From CAIVAT01 sp049317265 (GTDB lineage Bacteria > Bacteroidota > Bacteroidia > Bacteroidales > FEN-979), in NCBI GenBank assembly GCA_049317265.1, contig JBMOIP010000020.1:14532-78531 (forward strand): DNA of 64,000 nucleotides, given 5' to 3'. Below, piece after piece: positions 25,834 through 35,383 of this stretch. Every line of letters begins with the position of its first letter. Position 1 is the first letter of the stretch. The position numbers were made by a program, and so were the translations under genes. Below the pieces are notes generated by a model that saw only the letters and a list, made by a program, of their open reading frames with translations, did no database searches and was not told the DNA's origin.

Positions 25834-26448
25834 ATGCCTCTCCTTCCCCAAAGCTTCTACACCCGTCCCGATGTTGTTCAGATTGCCCGGGAATTACTTG
25901 GGAAAGAACTATTCACTTCCATAAACGGCGACATCACATCAGGCGTCATCTGCGAAACAGAAGCCTATGCCGGCACTACCGACAAAGCATCCCATGCATT
26001 CGGATGCCGGCGAACCCGGCGTACGGAAATCATGTATGGGATGGGAGGCACTGCCTATGTTTATCTTTGCTATGGAATGCACTCACTTTTCAATGTGGTG
26101 ACCAATGCCAGGGATATCCCGCATGCTGTACTGATCAGGGGGATCATCCCTGCCCGGGGGACTTCCATTATGCTGGATAGAACCAGGAAGCCCCGCATCA
26201 CGAAAGATATTGGAATCGGCCCCGGAAAAGTTTCAAAATTACTAGGCATCCATTTTTCCCATTCCGGAATAGATATTTGCAGTCAGTTCGAAAGCGATGG
26301 CATACCGGCGATATGGATAGAAGATTCCGGCGTCAGAATTGATCCAATTCATATCCTGACAGGGCCAAGGATTGGAGTTGATTATGCCGGGGAGGATGCA
26401 TTGCTGCCATACAGGTTCTTCATCAGGCTCCCCGAAGGAGGTATATGA
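25834..26448 (+). CDS. mpg: DNA-3-methyladenine glycosylase (AAG/MPG family)
   Basis: The 204-residue enzyme removes alkylated purines from DNA. It follows the AAG fold: FYTRPDVVQIARELLGKELF, GVICETEAYAGTTDKASHAF with the catalytic Glu of ETEAY, the RTRRTEIMYGMGGTAYVYLCYGMH segment, AVLIRGIIPARG and GIGPGKVSKLLGI. Length (about 200) is typical for the bacterial group. The start at 25834 is the first ATG after the AATCGT tract and gives the usual N-terminus. Confidence 0.93.
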   Translation: MPLLPQSFYTRPDVVQIARELLGKELFTSINGDITSGVICETEAYAGTTDKASHAFGCRRTRRTEIMYGMGGTAYVYLCYGMHSLFNVVTNARDIPHAVLIRGIIPARGTSIMLDRTRKPRITKDIGIGPGKVSKLLGIHFSHSGIDICSQFESDGIPAIWIEDSGVRIDPIHILTGPRIGVDYAGEDALLPYRFFIRLPEGGI

Positions 26449-26515
26449 ACCACCTGTGGGTTCCATGAAATTGCTGATTTCAGGTTTTCTCTTTACGTTT
26501 GGTTGATCAAAACCT

Positions 26516-26523
26516 TACCTTTG
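26516..26523 (+). promoter_or_regulatory. Possible -7 box before the DUF4159 gene
   Basis: TACCTTTG fits TAnnTTTG and lies 30 bp before the ATG at 26554. A TTTG 14 bp upstream is closer than the normal -33 spacing. Confidence 0.45.
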
Positions 26524-26553
26524 TATTCTCAATCAGGCATCATTCAATTTTCT

Positions 26554-27231
26554 ATGGTCTCCGGAAAAAAAAGACTCCTTCTGACGCTCACCTGCATCCT
26601 GACTTACCTGGCTGCGATATCTTTCACCCCGCCCTCCTTCCAGATTGCATTACTGAAATATTCGGGTGGTGGTGACTGGTATGCCAACCCGACTTCCCTC
26701 CCGAACCTGGTGAAGTTTGCAAACCGTAACTTACCTGCCAACATCAATGAAGATATTGCCACAGTGGATGTTGGAAGTCCTGAACTGATGAATTACCCTT
26801 TTGTTCACATGACCGGTCACGGCAACGTGGTATTTTCCGACCAGGAGATCCAGAACCTGAGGAACTACCTGATGGCAGGAGGATTTCTTCATATTGACGA
26901 TAATTATGGCATGGATAAATACATCAGGCCACAGTTGAAACGTGTTTTCCCGGAACTGGAGCTGCTGGAACTCCCCTTTGACCACCCGATCTACCATCAA
27001 AAATACAACTTTCAAAACGGTCTTCCCAAGGTCCATGAACACGATGGCAAGCCTCCACAAGGGTATGGACTTATCTATGAAGGCCGGCTTGTCGTCTTTT
27101 ACACTTATGAATGTGACCTGGGTGATGGCTGGGAAGACCCTGCCGTACACGGCGACTCGGATCCCACCCGCCAAAAAGCGCTGCAGATGGGCGCAAATAT
27201 CTTGCAATACGTATTTACAGCCAAACATTGA
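26554..27231 (+). CDS. DUF4159 domain-containing exported protein
   Basis: The 225-residue protein has a signal peptide or anchor (KKRLLLTLTCILTYLAAISF) and then a DUF4159 domain: FQIALLKYSGGGDWY, PFVHMTGHGNVVFSDQEIQNLRNYL, GGFLHIDDNYG and the late YECDLGDGWED. The fold is thought to be related to class I glutamine amidotransferase-like domains; no activity is established. Family genes in Bacteroidota are usually single or next to BatA/von Willebrand genes, not seen here. The frame opens at a TTG at 26503, but the ATG at 26554 fits the signal peptide and promoter. Confidence 0.85.
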   Translation: MVSGKKRLLLTLTCILTYLAAISFTPPSFQIALLKYSGGGDWYANPTSLPNLVKFANRNLPANINEDIATVDVGSPELMNYPFVHMTGHGNVVFSDQEIQNLRNYLMAGGFLHIDDNYGMDKYIRPQLKRVFPELELLELPFDHPIYHQKYNFQNGLPKVHEHDGKPPQGYGLIYEGRLVVFYTYECDLGDGWEDPAVHGDSDPTRQKALQMGANILQYVFTAKH

Positions 27232-27288
27232 ACTTCCGGAAGTTTCCGAATCATTGCATTGCCGCTCAATATTTTCTGAATATTTATC

Positions 27289-27296
27289 TATATTTG
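27289..27296 (+). promoter_or_regulatory. -7 box before the BNR/T9SS gene
   Basis: TATATTTG matches TAnnTTTG exactly, 33 bp before the ATG at 27330. The nearest TTG (27259-27261) is 27 bp upstream, longer than usual. Confidence 0.5.
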
Positions 27297-27329
27297 TAAT
27301 TCAAAAACCCCACCCTTAAAATAGTTCCC

Positions 27330-30300
27330 ATGAAAAAAAATCTTCTGTTTATTTTAGCCGGATTCATCCTGCTGATGGTTTCATTTACGGTGGTGGCACA
27401 GGATAAAAAACCTGTGTTTCCTCCAAACTACCAGGTTGACACACGAATTGACAATATGGGTTACTGGCAACGTTGTGCTGAAGCAGGCCTGGTTCCGGTT
27501 CAGCCATTCGCCCCGGTACCTCCTGCACGTTACACCGGCAGCAAATTATTGATGCGTGGCACTTCGGTCATCGACTCACCCGATGTTTGCACCACCAATG
27601 AACCTTCCAATTCAACCCAGAGTGAAAACTCCCTGGCGGGCAACCCAACGGATGTAAACATGCTCCTCAATTCGAATAATTCAACCCCGCAACCGAGCAA
27701 CGGCACCGTGAAAGGAGCAGATGCCATGAAGAGTCTCGACGCCGGACAAACCTGGTCTGGCACCGTGGAAGGTGCCGGTGGTTCAAATAGCGGAGACCCC
27801 GCTGCCGCCATCAACATGACCGGAAGATATTTTGTCGGCTACATCGACAACGGAGGCCATCAAAGTGTATCCTATTCCGACAACAATGGTCAGACCTGGA
27901 GCACAAGCCTTGTCTCAAACCATGGAAACACCTTTAATATCCTCGACAAGAATCATCTGTGGGTGGATATCGGCCCAACAAGTCCCAACAAGGGGAACGC
28001 ATATGTCGGCTGGATGGAGAGCAACAATATCTGGGTCGCACGTTCCATAACCAATGCAAATACATGGGAAGCGCAGGTGAATATCAGTGCAGCCACTGCA
28101 GCCGGAAGTCACAACCAGGGGATCAACTTCAAGTGCGGACCCGATGGCGAAGTTTATGCTGTTTGGGCTGTATACGACAGCTGGCCCAGCGATGAGAAGG
28201 CCATTGGGTTTAACAAATCACTCGACGGCGGCGTTACCTGGGGAACAGCCGTTCGCGCAATCAACAACATCAAGGGAATTCGCACCACTGGCGTTACGGA
28301 AAACATGCGCACCAACTCCTTCCCTTCCATGGCGGTTGATCTCAGCAACAGCCCGCACCGCGGAACCATTTACGTTGTTTGGAGCAATATCGGCGTCCCG
28401 GGAACAAATGTCGGTCCCGGATGTTCTGTATACCTGATGAAATCGACCGACAAAGGAGCGACATGGTCAACGCCTGTACAGGTAAATACCGACTCATCCC
28501 CCGGTAAAAACCACTACCTTCCCTGGATCGCCTGTGACCAGGCCAACGGGAACGTAAGCATTGTCTTTTATGACAACAGAAACTGTCTGTCAACGGAAGC
28601 TGAGGCATGGCTGGCCTATTCCACCGATGGCGCCAATACCTTCACCGATTTGAAAGTGAGTGATGTAACCTTTACGCCTGCAGCCATCCCCAATATGGCC
28701 TCCAAATACATGGGCGATTACCTGGGGATTACTGCCTATGCAGGTAAAACATTCCCATGCTGGACCGATACCAGGTCGGGACACTGTCTTACTTATGTCT
28801 CCCCGGTTGACATCCTCATTCCGCAGTCATCCATCGACAACACGGGCAATGTATTGAACGATACCACCTTTGGAAATCACAACGGGATGATGGATTTTGG
28901 TGAAACCGAGCTCCTCGGACTCAAGATGAAAAATACCGGGAATGCTGCTGCCGACGCGGTATCTGTGCATCTCTCCTGCGATAATCCTTACATCACGCTG
29001 CTCGATTCCATCAAAGACTACGGTCATTTTGATGTTGACCAGGAAAAATTCATACCGAACGGGTACAAATTTAAAGTGAACGACTCCATTCCCAACAATG
29101 TGCCGGTCATGTTTACCGTTAAAGCCATTGACCAGAATGACAGCATTACATGGAGCAGTTTCCAACTCATATCACATGCCCCGGATGTAAGCATTATCTC
29201 GATGGCCATCAATGATGTTCAGCCTGGCGGCAATGGCAACGGGCGCCTCGACCCGGGTGAAGAAGCCACCATTATGATCAACACGAAAAACCAGGGCATC
29301 TGGGATGCAGAAAACGTTGTGAGCGTGCTTGCATCCCTGAACTCCTACGTCACCATCGGTGCTCCCACTTTCAACATCGGAACGCTGCATGCAGGTGAGA
29401 CCATTGCCGCATCGTTCCCGGTAGTTGTAAACAGTGCTGCAGCGATAGGATCAGCAGCCCAATTACGCAATACTGCCACTTCCAAATACCGGGTGACCAG
29501 CAAGATTTTCAATGCTAAAATCGGGTTGATCGTGGAAGACTGGGAAACAGGCAACTTTACGAAATTCCCTTGGCAGTTTACCAATGCTGCGAAGCCATGG
29601 ACGATTGATTCCAACATCAAATACGAGGGCAATTACTCAGCAAGATCGGGCGTTATCACCCATGATGAGTCGACAGGTTTGTTCGTTGAATACAACGCCT
29701 CGATGGATGACAGTATCTCTTTCTTCAGGCGGATTTCATGTCAGCCATTGCGTGACAACCTCAAATTCTACATCGACGATTTAATGGTGGGGATGTGGTC
29801 AAATAACAGTGATACTTCATTTAAACGGGTTGCTTTCCCGGTTATGGCCGGCCCCCATACTTTTAAATGGACGTATGAAAAAAATGCCACAACAACCATG
29901 GGGTCTGATGCAGCCTGGCTTGATTTTATCGTCTTCCCGCCCCGTTATATGACCACAGCAAGCGCCGGTAGCGATGCAGAAGTTTGTGCCGGCAATGCTT
30001 ACCAGTTGCATGGTATGGCCGATGGTTACGACTCAACACGCTGGACCACAATGGGTACCGGACAATTCAGCAATGCAACAATTCTTGATCCGGTCTATAC
30101 ACCCAGCGCCCAGGATATTGCAGATGGAATGGTCAACCTGAAATTGACCGCCTATGGAAAAAGCAGTGCCGACACCAACAGCATGATGCTGATGATCTAT
30201 ACCGCTCCAACAGCCTCTGCCGGAGGAAATGGCTCCATTTGCAAGGGCCTCACCTATCCGTTAGCCGGGTCGGCCGCTACAGCCTTTTCAACCATCAGCT

Positions 30301-30980
30301 GGACGACTTCGGGAGACGGTACCTTCAACACTCCTGCAACGCTGCATCCGGTATACACTCCTGGTCCCCAGGATATCGTTCATGGTTCGGTGAAATTAAG
30401 AGTCAATGCCATCGGATCAGTAACCTGCCCAATGGCCACAGACAGCCTGCTGCTCACTATCCATGGATTACCAATGATTGACCTTGGAAAAGATACCCTG
30501 TCCTGTGCCAATACCACAGTATTACTGAATGCAACCTATCCGAATGCATCAGGTTATCTCTGGCTGCCTTCAAATAAAAACACCCCAACCATAACCGTTG
30601 ACTCCGCCGGAATTGGACTTCATTCACAGAAAATCAGGGTATTTGTCACCGATAACAACGGTTGTGTTGGAATGGACTCTGTTATGGTTTCATTCAAAGT
30701 ATGCGGTGGACTGGAAGAGCTTGCCGGAGTATCAGCACAACTCTTTCCGAATCCGAATAACGGTATCTTCACGTTAGAAATCAAATCATTAATGCATGAG
30801 ATCCTTACAATATCGATTGTCTCAGCAACCGGTGAAACGGTATACACTCGTCCCGGCCTTGATGTATCCGGAGCAACAACCGAGAAAATCGATGTAAGCC
30901 GGTTATCACAGGGAAATTATATTTTAAAGATTTCAAATGCAACCGGCAATTTATTCCGGAAACTTGTCATTCAAAAATAG
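27330..30980 (+). CDS. Secreted BNR/sialidase-like repeat protein with T9SS sorting domain
   Basis: The 1216-residue protein starts with a signal peptide (MKKNLLFILAGFILLMVSFTV). Residues about 130-490 form BNR/Asp-box-like blades (YSDNNGQTWS, SLDGGVTWGT, STDKGATWSTP, STDGANTFTD), as in sialidase-type propellers, but no sialidase active-site set was recognised. Two beta-sandwich regions with NGNGRLDPGE follow. Two Ig/PKD-like modules with conserved Cys (about 885-1050: EVCAGNAYQLHG, SICKGLTYPLAG) come next. The end (LFPNPNNGIFTLEI to FRKLVIQK) is a type A T9SS C-terminal sorting domain, so the protein should cross the outer membrane by the type IX system and be anchored or released. A strong terminator follows at 31001. 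Confidence 0.9.
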   Translation: MKKNLLFILAGFILLMVSFTVVAQDKKPVFPPNYQVDTRIDNMGYWQRCAEAGLVPVQPFAPVPPARYTGSKLLMRGTSVIDSPDVCTTNEPSNSTQSENSLAGNPTDVNMLLNSNNSTPQPSNGTVKGADAMKSLDAGQTWSGTVEGAGGSNSGDPAAAINMTGRYFVGYIDNGGHQSVSYSDNNGQTWSTSLVSNHGNTFNILDKNHLWVDIGPTSPNKGNAYVGWMESNNIWVARSITNANTWEAQVNISAATAAGSHNQGINFKCGPDGEVYAVWAVYDSWPSDEKAIGFNKSLDGGVTWGTAVRAINNIKGIRTTGVTENMRTNSFPSMAVDLSNSPHRGTIYVVWSNIGVPGTNVGPGCSVYLMKSTDKGATWSTPVQVNTDSSPGKNHYLPWIACDQANGNVSIVFYDNRNCLSTEAEAWLAYSTDGANTFTDLKVSDVTFTPAAIPNMASKYMGDYLGITAYAGKTFPCWTDTRSGHCLTYVSPVDILIPQSSIDNTGNVLNDTTFGNHNGMMDFGETELLGLKMKNTGNAAADAVSVHLSCDNPYITLLDSIKDYGHFDVDQEKFIPNGYKFKVNDSIPNNVPVMFTVKAIDQNDSITWSSFQLISHAPDVSIISMAINDVQPGGNGNGRLDPGEEATIMINTKNQGIWDAENVVSVLASLNSYVTIGAPTFNIGTLHAGETIAASFPVVVNSAAAIGSAAQLRNTATSKYRVTSKIFNAKIGLIVEDWETGNFTKFPWQFTNAAKPWTIDSNIKYEGNYSARSGVITHDESTGLFVEYNASMDDSISFFRRISCQPLRDNLKFYIDDLMVGMWSNNSDTSFKRVAFPVMAGPHTFKWTYEKNATTTMGSDAAWLDFIVFPPRYMTTASAGSDAEVCAGNAYQLHGMADGYDSTRWTTMGTGQFSNATILDPVYTPSAQDIADGMVNLKLTAYGKSSADTNSMMLMIYTAPTASAGGNGSICKGLTYPLAGSAATAFSTISWTTSGDGTFNTPATLHPVYTPGPQDIVHGSVKLRVNAIGSVTCPMATDSLLLTIHGLPMIDLGKDTLSCANTTVLLNATYPNASGYLWLPSNKNTPTITVDSAGIGLHSQKIRVFVTDNNGCVGMDSVMVSFKVCGGLEELAGVSAQLFPNPNNGIFTLEIKSLMHEILTISIVSATGETVYTRPGLDVSGATTEKIDVSRLSQGNYILKISNATGNLFRKLVIQK

Positions 30981-31000
30981 CATTTTCAAACCCATCATTA

Positions 31001-31029
31001 AGCCCGGCTCATAACCGGGCTTTTTTTTT
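31001..31029 (+). terminator. Rho-independent terminator after the BNR/T9SS gene
   Basis: A 7-bp stem (AGCCCGG with CCGGGCT) around a CTCATAA loop is followed by nine T residues, ending transcription of the gene that stops at 30980. Confidence 0.9.
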
Positions 31030-31102
31030 GTATTTAAAAAATATCTCTACCTTGCATAAAAAACAGGGAGGCACATTCTTTCCCCACAACAAGACCCATC
31101 CC

Positions 31103-33373
31103 ATGAAAAAGCTGACTCTTCTGGCAGGAATTATTGCAGTGCTCCTCATCTCTTCCTGCTATCACAACGGTGTACAGAAAAAAGCAATGCTCGATTCAGG
31201 CTGGAAGTTCAAAACCGGGGATGACCCCGCATGGGCTGCTCCAACCTTCGACGATTCATCATGGGGCACCATCGATCCGAAAACGACCTGGGAAGGACAG
31301 GGATATAAGGACTACAACGGATTTGCCTGGTACCGCTGCAAAGTGCTGGTCCGCTCGGCATTGAAGGATGGCAGCAACAACGCTGACAGTCTGCAGATCT
31401 TCCTTGGAAAAATTGATGATTGTGACCAGGTCTTTCTCAACGGGCAGCTGATCGGTGAAAATGGCAAGACGATAATTAACAACGCTCCGGGTTCCGAGGC
31501 GTTTTTAAAAGTGCAGGGAATCTGGAACCTTGAAAGGCGTTACACGCTGGCTGCCAACGATCCACGGATTGCGTGGGACAAGGAAAACCTGGTTGCCGTA
31601 AGAAGTTATGACCATTCGGGCCCCGGGGGAATGTTCGGGAAACAATTTGAAATCTCGATGACCGGATTGCAGGATCATCTGAAACTCGATTTTGATTCAA
31701 GCGCTTTTACATACAGCGGAGACACCCTAATTTCCAAGAACTTTTCGGTAACCAACACCACCGGGACAGAACACCTTAAAGGGGAACTGCTCACCGAGGC
31801 GATCCTCTGTGAAAGTGGCATCCTGCTCTATTCTGACCGTTCCATGGTTGACCTGACCCCGCACCTGACGATCCAAAAAGCAGTATCTTTCAGGAAAAAC
31901 CTGTCAGCGCCAGCCATCCTGAGGGTTACTTTCACTGAGGCTGCAACGCGTAAAGAGGTAACCGGAGAGGTGGAAATTCCATACATCCTCACCCCAAAAT
32001 CGCCGGCAACACCAAAAATAAACGGTCCTAAAGTATTCGGCGTCAGGCCATGGTCTCCGTTTCAGTTTAAAATTGCTGCCACAGGAGAACAACCTTTAAA
32101 ATACAGTGCTGCCGACTTGCCAGAAGGGCTGGTAATCAACCCCGAAAACGGTCAGATAACAGGTGCCTTGAAAAAGAAAGGCGAGTACATTGTTAAGATC
32201 ACAGTTGAAAACCCGTTGGGCTATGCTGAGCGCGACTTGAAAATCATCGTGGGCGATGTCATATCACTTACCCCGCCAATGGGATGGAACAGCTGGAATT
32301 GCTGGGGATTGAGCGTGAGCGACAAAAAGATCCGCCAGTCGGCTGATGCCATGAAAACGAGTGGCCTTATGGATCATGGGTGGAGCTATATCAACATCGA
32401 CGACGGGTGGGAAGACACCCATGATAAAAACGGGAATATCCTGACCAATTCCAAATTCCCGAATATGCCCGGACTTTGCAACTATGTTCATTCACTGGGA
32501 CTGAAGATCGGCATCTACTCTTCACCGGGTACGAAAACTTGCGGCGGTTATGAGGGAAGCTATGGATTTGAGGCCAAAGATGCCATGAACTATGCCGGCT
32601 GGGGTATCGATTACCTGAAATATGACTGGTGTTCATACGGGCTCATTGCGCCCAACCCAACCCCCGATCAATTGAAAAAACCTTACAAAGAGATGAGGTA
32701 TGCCCTCCGCAAAGCCAACAGGGACATTCACTATAGCCTGTGCCAGTATGGCATGGGGGATGTATGGACCTGGGGAGCGGAAGTGGATGGCAACTCCTGG
32801 CGCACCACCGGAGACATTGAAGATACCTGGGAAAGCCTGTCATCCATTGGTTTCAGCCAGGGAGCCTGTTCATCCTCATCGGCGCCGGGCCGTTGGAATG
32901 ACCCTGACATGCTTGTTGTCGGATGGGTGGGCTGGGGCCCGGCCCTTCACTACACACGCTTAACACCGGATGAACAATACACCCATATCAGCCTGTGGAG
33001 TTTACTTGCAGCACCATTGCTGATCGGATGTGATCTTGATCAACTGGACCCCTTTACCATGAATTTGCTCACCAACGATGAGGTATTGTCGGTGAACCAG
33101 GATCCTCTGGGTAAGCAGGCTGTGCAAATTGTAAAATGCGATGACTATGAAGTCTGGGCCCGCGACCTGGAGGATGGCAGCAAAGCAGTAGGGCTGTTTA
33201 ACAAAAGCGGTAAAGCTCAATATGTTCCTGTCGATTTGAAAAGCCTGATGCTTGATGGAAAATGGTCGATTAGGGATGCCTGGTCACAGACCGACCTGGG
33301 AAAAGTTCGGGGACATTTCGAGATGAGAACCCGTTCTCACGGGGCAAGATTGGTTATCCTTTCAAAAAAGTAA
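31103..33373 (+). CDS. GH27 alpha-galactosidase lipoprotein
   Basis: The 756-residue protein has a lipoprotein signal ending LISSC (Cys19). A beta-sandwich like the GH2 sugar-binding domain follows (DSGWKFKTGDDPAW..., about 25-200), then a second beta region and a putative Ig (He_PIG-type) domain (GLVINPENGQITGALKKKGEY, about 325-395). The GH27 barrel begins at about 395 with PPMGWNSWNCWG and INIDDGWE. The nucleophile Asp is in YLKYDWCSYG and the acid/base Asp in RTTGDIEDTW. GH27 enzymes release alpha-galactose (or alpha-N-acetylgalactosamine) from galactomannans and oligosaccharides. No SusC/SusD pair or regulator is near, so it is not in a typical utilisation locus. The ATG at 31103 is chosen because it starts the lipoprotein signal. 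Confidence 0.92.
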   Translation: MKKLTLLAGIIAVLLISSCYHNGVQKKAMLDSGWKFKTGDDPAWAAPTFDDSSWGTIDPKTTWEGQGYKDYNGFAWYRCKVLVRSALKDGSNNADSLQIFLGKIDDCDQVFLNGQLIGENGKTIINNAPGSEAFLKVQGIWNLERRYTLAANDPRIAWDKENLVAVRSYDHSGPGGMFGKQFEISMTGLQDHLKLDFDSSAFTYSGDTLISKNFSVTNTTGTEHLKGELLTEAILCESGILLYSDRSMVDLTPHLTIQKAVSFRKNLSAPAILRVTFTEAATRKEVTGEVEIPYILTPKSPATPKINGPKVFGVRPWSPFQFKIAATGEQPLKYSAADLPEGLVINPENGQITGALKKKGEYIVKITVENPLGYAERDLKIIVGDVISLTPPMGWNSWNCWGLSVSDKKIRQSADAMKTSGLMDHGWSYINIDDGWEDTHDKNGNILTNSKFPNMPGLCNYVHSLGLKIGIYSSPGTKTCGGYEGSYGFEAKDAMNYAGWGIDYLKYDWCSYGLIAPNPTPDQLKKPYKEMRYALRKANRDIHYSLCQYGMGDVWTWGAEVDGNSWRTTGDIEDTWESLSSIGFSQGACSSSSAPGRWNDPDMLVVGWVGWGPALHYTRLTPDEQYTHISLWSLLAAPLLIGCDLDQLDPFTMNLLTNDEVLSVNQDPLGKQAVQIVKCDDYEVWARDLEDGSKAVGLFNKSGKAQYVPVDLKSLMLDGKWSIRDAWSQTDLGKVRGHFEMRTRSHGARLVILSKK

Positions 33374-33404
33374 CTGACAGCGCTTTCTATTCTCCCTGGT
33401 GAAC

Positions 33405-33490
33405 TTTGTGTTATCAACTTTGTGTCTTTGTGGTTAGTTTTAAAAATTTAACCACAAAGACACAAAGGAGGCACAAAGGGCACAAAGTGA
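33405..33490. repeat. Inverted repeat of the CACAAAG type
   Basis: A left arm with CTTTGTGTCTTTGTGGTTA (about 33418-33437) is followed by TTAACCAC and CACAAAGACACAAAGG (about 33448-33470), then further CACAAAGG copies. The arms can form a long hairpin between the convergent GH27 and malic enzyme genes. There is no T-run after it. Confidence 0.75.
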
Positions 33491-33523
33491 AATATTAGAT
33501 CAGGAAAAAGGGACTACCAGAAT

Positions 33524-34978
33524 TTATTTGACGGCATCGATGGCGAAGTCCAATGCTGTTTTGATCATTGCTGCAGGCGGAGGTTCAATAAAACCCTTTT
33601 CCATCAATGACCTGGTCATTCCGCGGGCGTGTTCAATATCCTTTTTCGCCTTCTGGAAGGCCTCTTCCCAGGTCATGTGGATTCTTGCCACACCATCCTT
33701 GATCGCCTGCATGGCCACATCGGCGGCTTCATGAGGAAAAACAGACGCTTCTTCCATATTCGGAACGATGTCATTCACATGTATCCCGCGTTTTTCGGCA
33801 TAGTCGGCCAATGAATGGGCAGCAGCAATTGCCATGGTATCCGTAATTTTCCGGGCACGAACCATGAGGGCTCCCTTGAGGATTCCGGGGAATCCGATGG
33901 AGTTGTTTACCTGGTTCGGAAAATCTCCGCGGCCGGTTGCCACGATATAGGCACCCTCCTCTTTGGCAGCATAAGGATAGATCTCAGGAACAGGATTGGC
34001 ACAACAGAATACAATTGACTTTTCGGCCATGCTGCGGATCCAGGGGCGCTTGATCACGTCAGGTCCCGGAGTTGAAAGTGACACAAGTACATCGGCGTTT
34101 TTCATGGCCTCCTCGATGGTCGGGATCTTGCCGGGGTTGGTGGTCTGGCAGAGTTCCCACTTCCGGTAAAATCGTTTGTCGCATTCAATATCCAGGCGGT
34201 CGCTGTGCAGGGAACCCCTGGTATCAAACAGGACCATTTTGGCTGGATCAGCGCCATCGGTGATGAGCAACCGGGCAATGGTTGTATTCGATGCGCCGGC
34301 TCCGTTCAGGACGATCCGGACATCCCCGATCTTCTTGCCGGCCAGCTTCAGCGCGTTGATAACACCTGCGAGCGTAACGCATGCTGTTCCCTGTGCATCA
34401 TCGTGCCAGACAGGGATGTCGCACTCTTCACGAAGCACATCAAGAACCCGGAAACAGTTGGGTTGTGAAATATCCTCCAGGTTCACTGCTCCAAAACTAG
34501 GCTGCAGCATTTTTACAAACTCAATAATTTTTTCGGGATCATTTTTTCCGTCTTTCCCTTTACTGTCGATACACAGGGCAACGGCATCAACTCCTCCAAG
34601 GTATTTCATCAGGAAAGCCTTTCCTTCCATCACACCAAGTCCTCCCGGGGGAGTGCAGTCGCCATCACCCAGCACCCTGGTGGAGTCGCTTACAACTGCA
34701 ACCAGGTTTCCCCTGTTTGTGAGGTCAAACGAGGTGTCGTTGTCATCACGGATATCAGTCGACACCTTTGAAACACCTGGCGTATACCATACATTGAACC
34801 AGTTGAATCCTACTACGGGCGCCTTCGGTATCGTCTGGATCTTTCCCTGGTAAAACCTGTGGGCATCCTGTGAAAGCTTTTTCAGGAAAATGGTTTTTGC
34901 CTTTGCCAGCTGTTCAGGGGTAAAACTGGATGGGAAAGCCTCTTCAAGGTTTTCGAGGGTAAGGGAAAGTTCTTTCAT
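33524..34978 (-). CDS. NAD(P)-dependent malic enzyme
   Basis: The 484-residue protein is a malic enzyme that decarboxylates malate to pyruvate. VGFNWFNVWYTPGVSKVS, the NAD(P)-binding region VLNGAGASNTTIARLL, EDISQPNCFRVLD, VWHDDAQGTACVTLAGV and FCCANPVPEI are typical. It has the bacterial MaeB/SfcA-like core but no phosphotransacetylase domain (MaeB is about 760 residues). Cofactor preference cannot be told. The mid-segment SDSTRVLGDGDCTPPGGLGVMEGK is the malate-binding part. It is alone on the minus strand, with a CspA-like gene diverging beyond 35117. Confidence 0.9.
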   Translation of the reverse strand: MKELSLTLENLEEAFPSSFTPEQLAKAKTIFLKKLSQDAHRFYQGKIQTIPKAPVVGFNWFNVWYTPGVSKVSTDIRDDNDTSFDLTNRGNLVAVVSDSTRVLGDGDCTPPGGLGVMEGKAFLMKYLGGVDAVALCIDSKGKDGKNDPEKIIEFVKMLQPSFGAVNLEDISQPNCFRVLDVLREECDIPVWHDDAQGTACVTLAGVINALKLAGKKIGDVRIVLNGAGASNTTIARLLITDGADPAKMVLFDTRGSLHSDRLDIECDKRFYRKWELCQTTNPGKIPTIEEAMKNADVLVSLSTPGPDVIKRPWIRSMAEKSIVFCCANPVPEIYPYAAKEEGAYIVATGRGDFPNQVNNSIGFPGILKGALMVRARKITDTMAIAAAHSLADYAEKRGIHVNDIVPNMEEASVFPHEAADVAMQAIKDGVARIHMTWEEAFQKAKKDIEHARGMTRSLMEKGFIEPPPAAMIKTALDFAIDAVK

Positions 34979-35054
34979 GTGTATGGTTTTTTTGGTAAAG
35001 TTATATAAATATAATTAAAACGGCCAACCGGATGACTTAAAAAAAGCCTCCTTT

Positions 35055-35085
35055 TTGTTTTTTTTTAATATTTATTGTACATTCG
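35055..35085 (+). promoter_or_regulatory. Bacteroidota-type promoter for the cold shock gene
   Basis: TTG (35055-35057) and TACATTCG (35078-35085) are 20 bp apart. The -7 box differs from TAnnTTTG at one base. Confidence 0.5.
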
Positions 35086-35116
35086 CAATGGTTATTCATC
35101 CTAATATTAATGTATT

Positions 35117-35308
35117 ATGTCAACAGGTAAAGTAAAATTCTTCAATGAAAGAAAAGGTTTCGGGTTCATCTTGGATGATGAAAGCCAGCAAGACGTTTTT
35201 GTTCATGTAAGCGGATTGGTGGATAAAATCCGGGAAAATGATCAGGTTTCATTTGACCTGACAGAGGACAACCGGGGTAAAAAAGCGATCAATGTTAGGC
35301 GGGACTAA
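35117..35308 (+). CDS. Cold shock domain protein
   Basis: A 63-residue single cold shock domain with RNP1 KGFGFI and RNP2 VFVHVS (FVHVSGL). It binds single-stranded RNA/DNA and acts as an RNA chaperone. The sequence MSTGKVKFFNERKGFGF starts at the only sensible ATG. The C-terminus KKAINVRRD is complete. It lies between divergent malic enzyme and convergent dnaN, with a shared hairpin terminator. Confidence 0.96.
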   Translation: MSTGKVKFFNERKGFGFILDDESQQDVFVHVSGLVDKIRENDQVSFDLTEDNRGKKAINVRRD

Positions 35309-35323
35309 CAACTTTTACCGGGT

Positions 35324-35367
35324 AAAAACAAAAAGAGCGAAGTTGTTACTTCGCTCTTTTTGTTTTT
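35324..35367. terminator. Bidirectional hairpin terminator between csp and dnaN
   Basis: A perfect 19-bp inverted repeat (AAAAACAAAAAGAGCGAAG and its complement) surrounds a TTGTTA loop. The A/T-rich outer ends give a T-run in both directions, so it can end transcription of both the cold shock gene and dnaN. Confidence 0.9.
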
Positions 35368-35383
35368 GGCATGCACAAACCGG

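Noticed and set aside
33405..33490. Rho-independent terminator
   Set aside because: A strong hairpin exists but no T-run follows either arm, so it is listed as a repeat.
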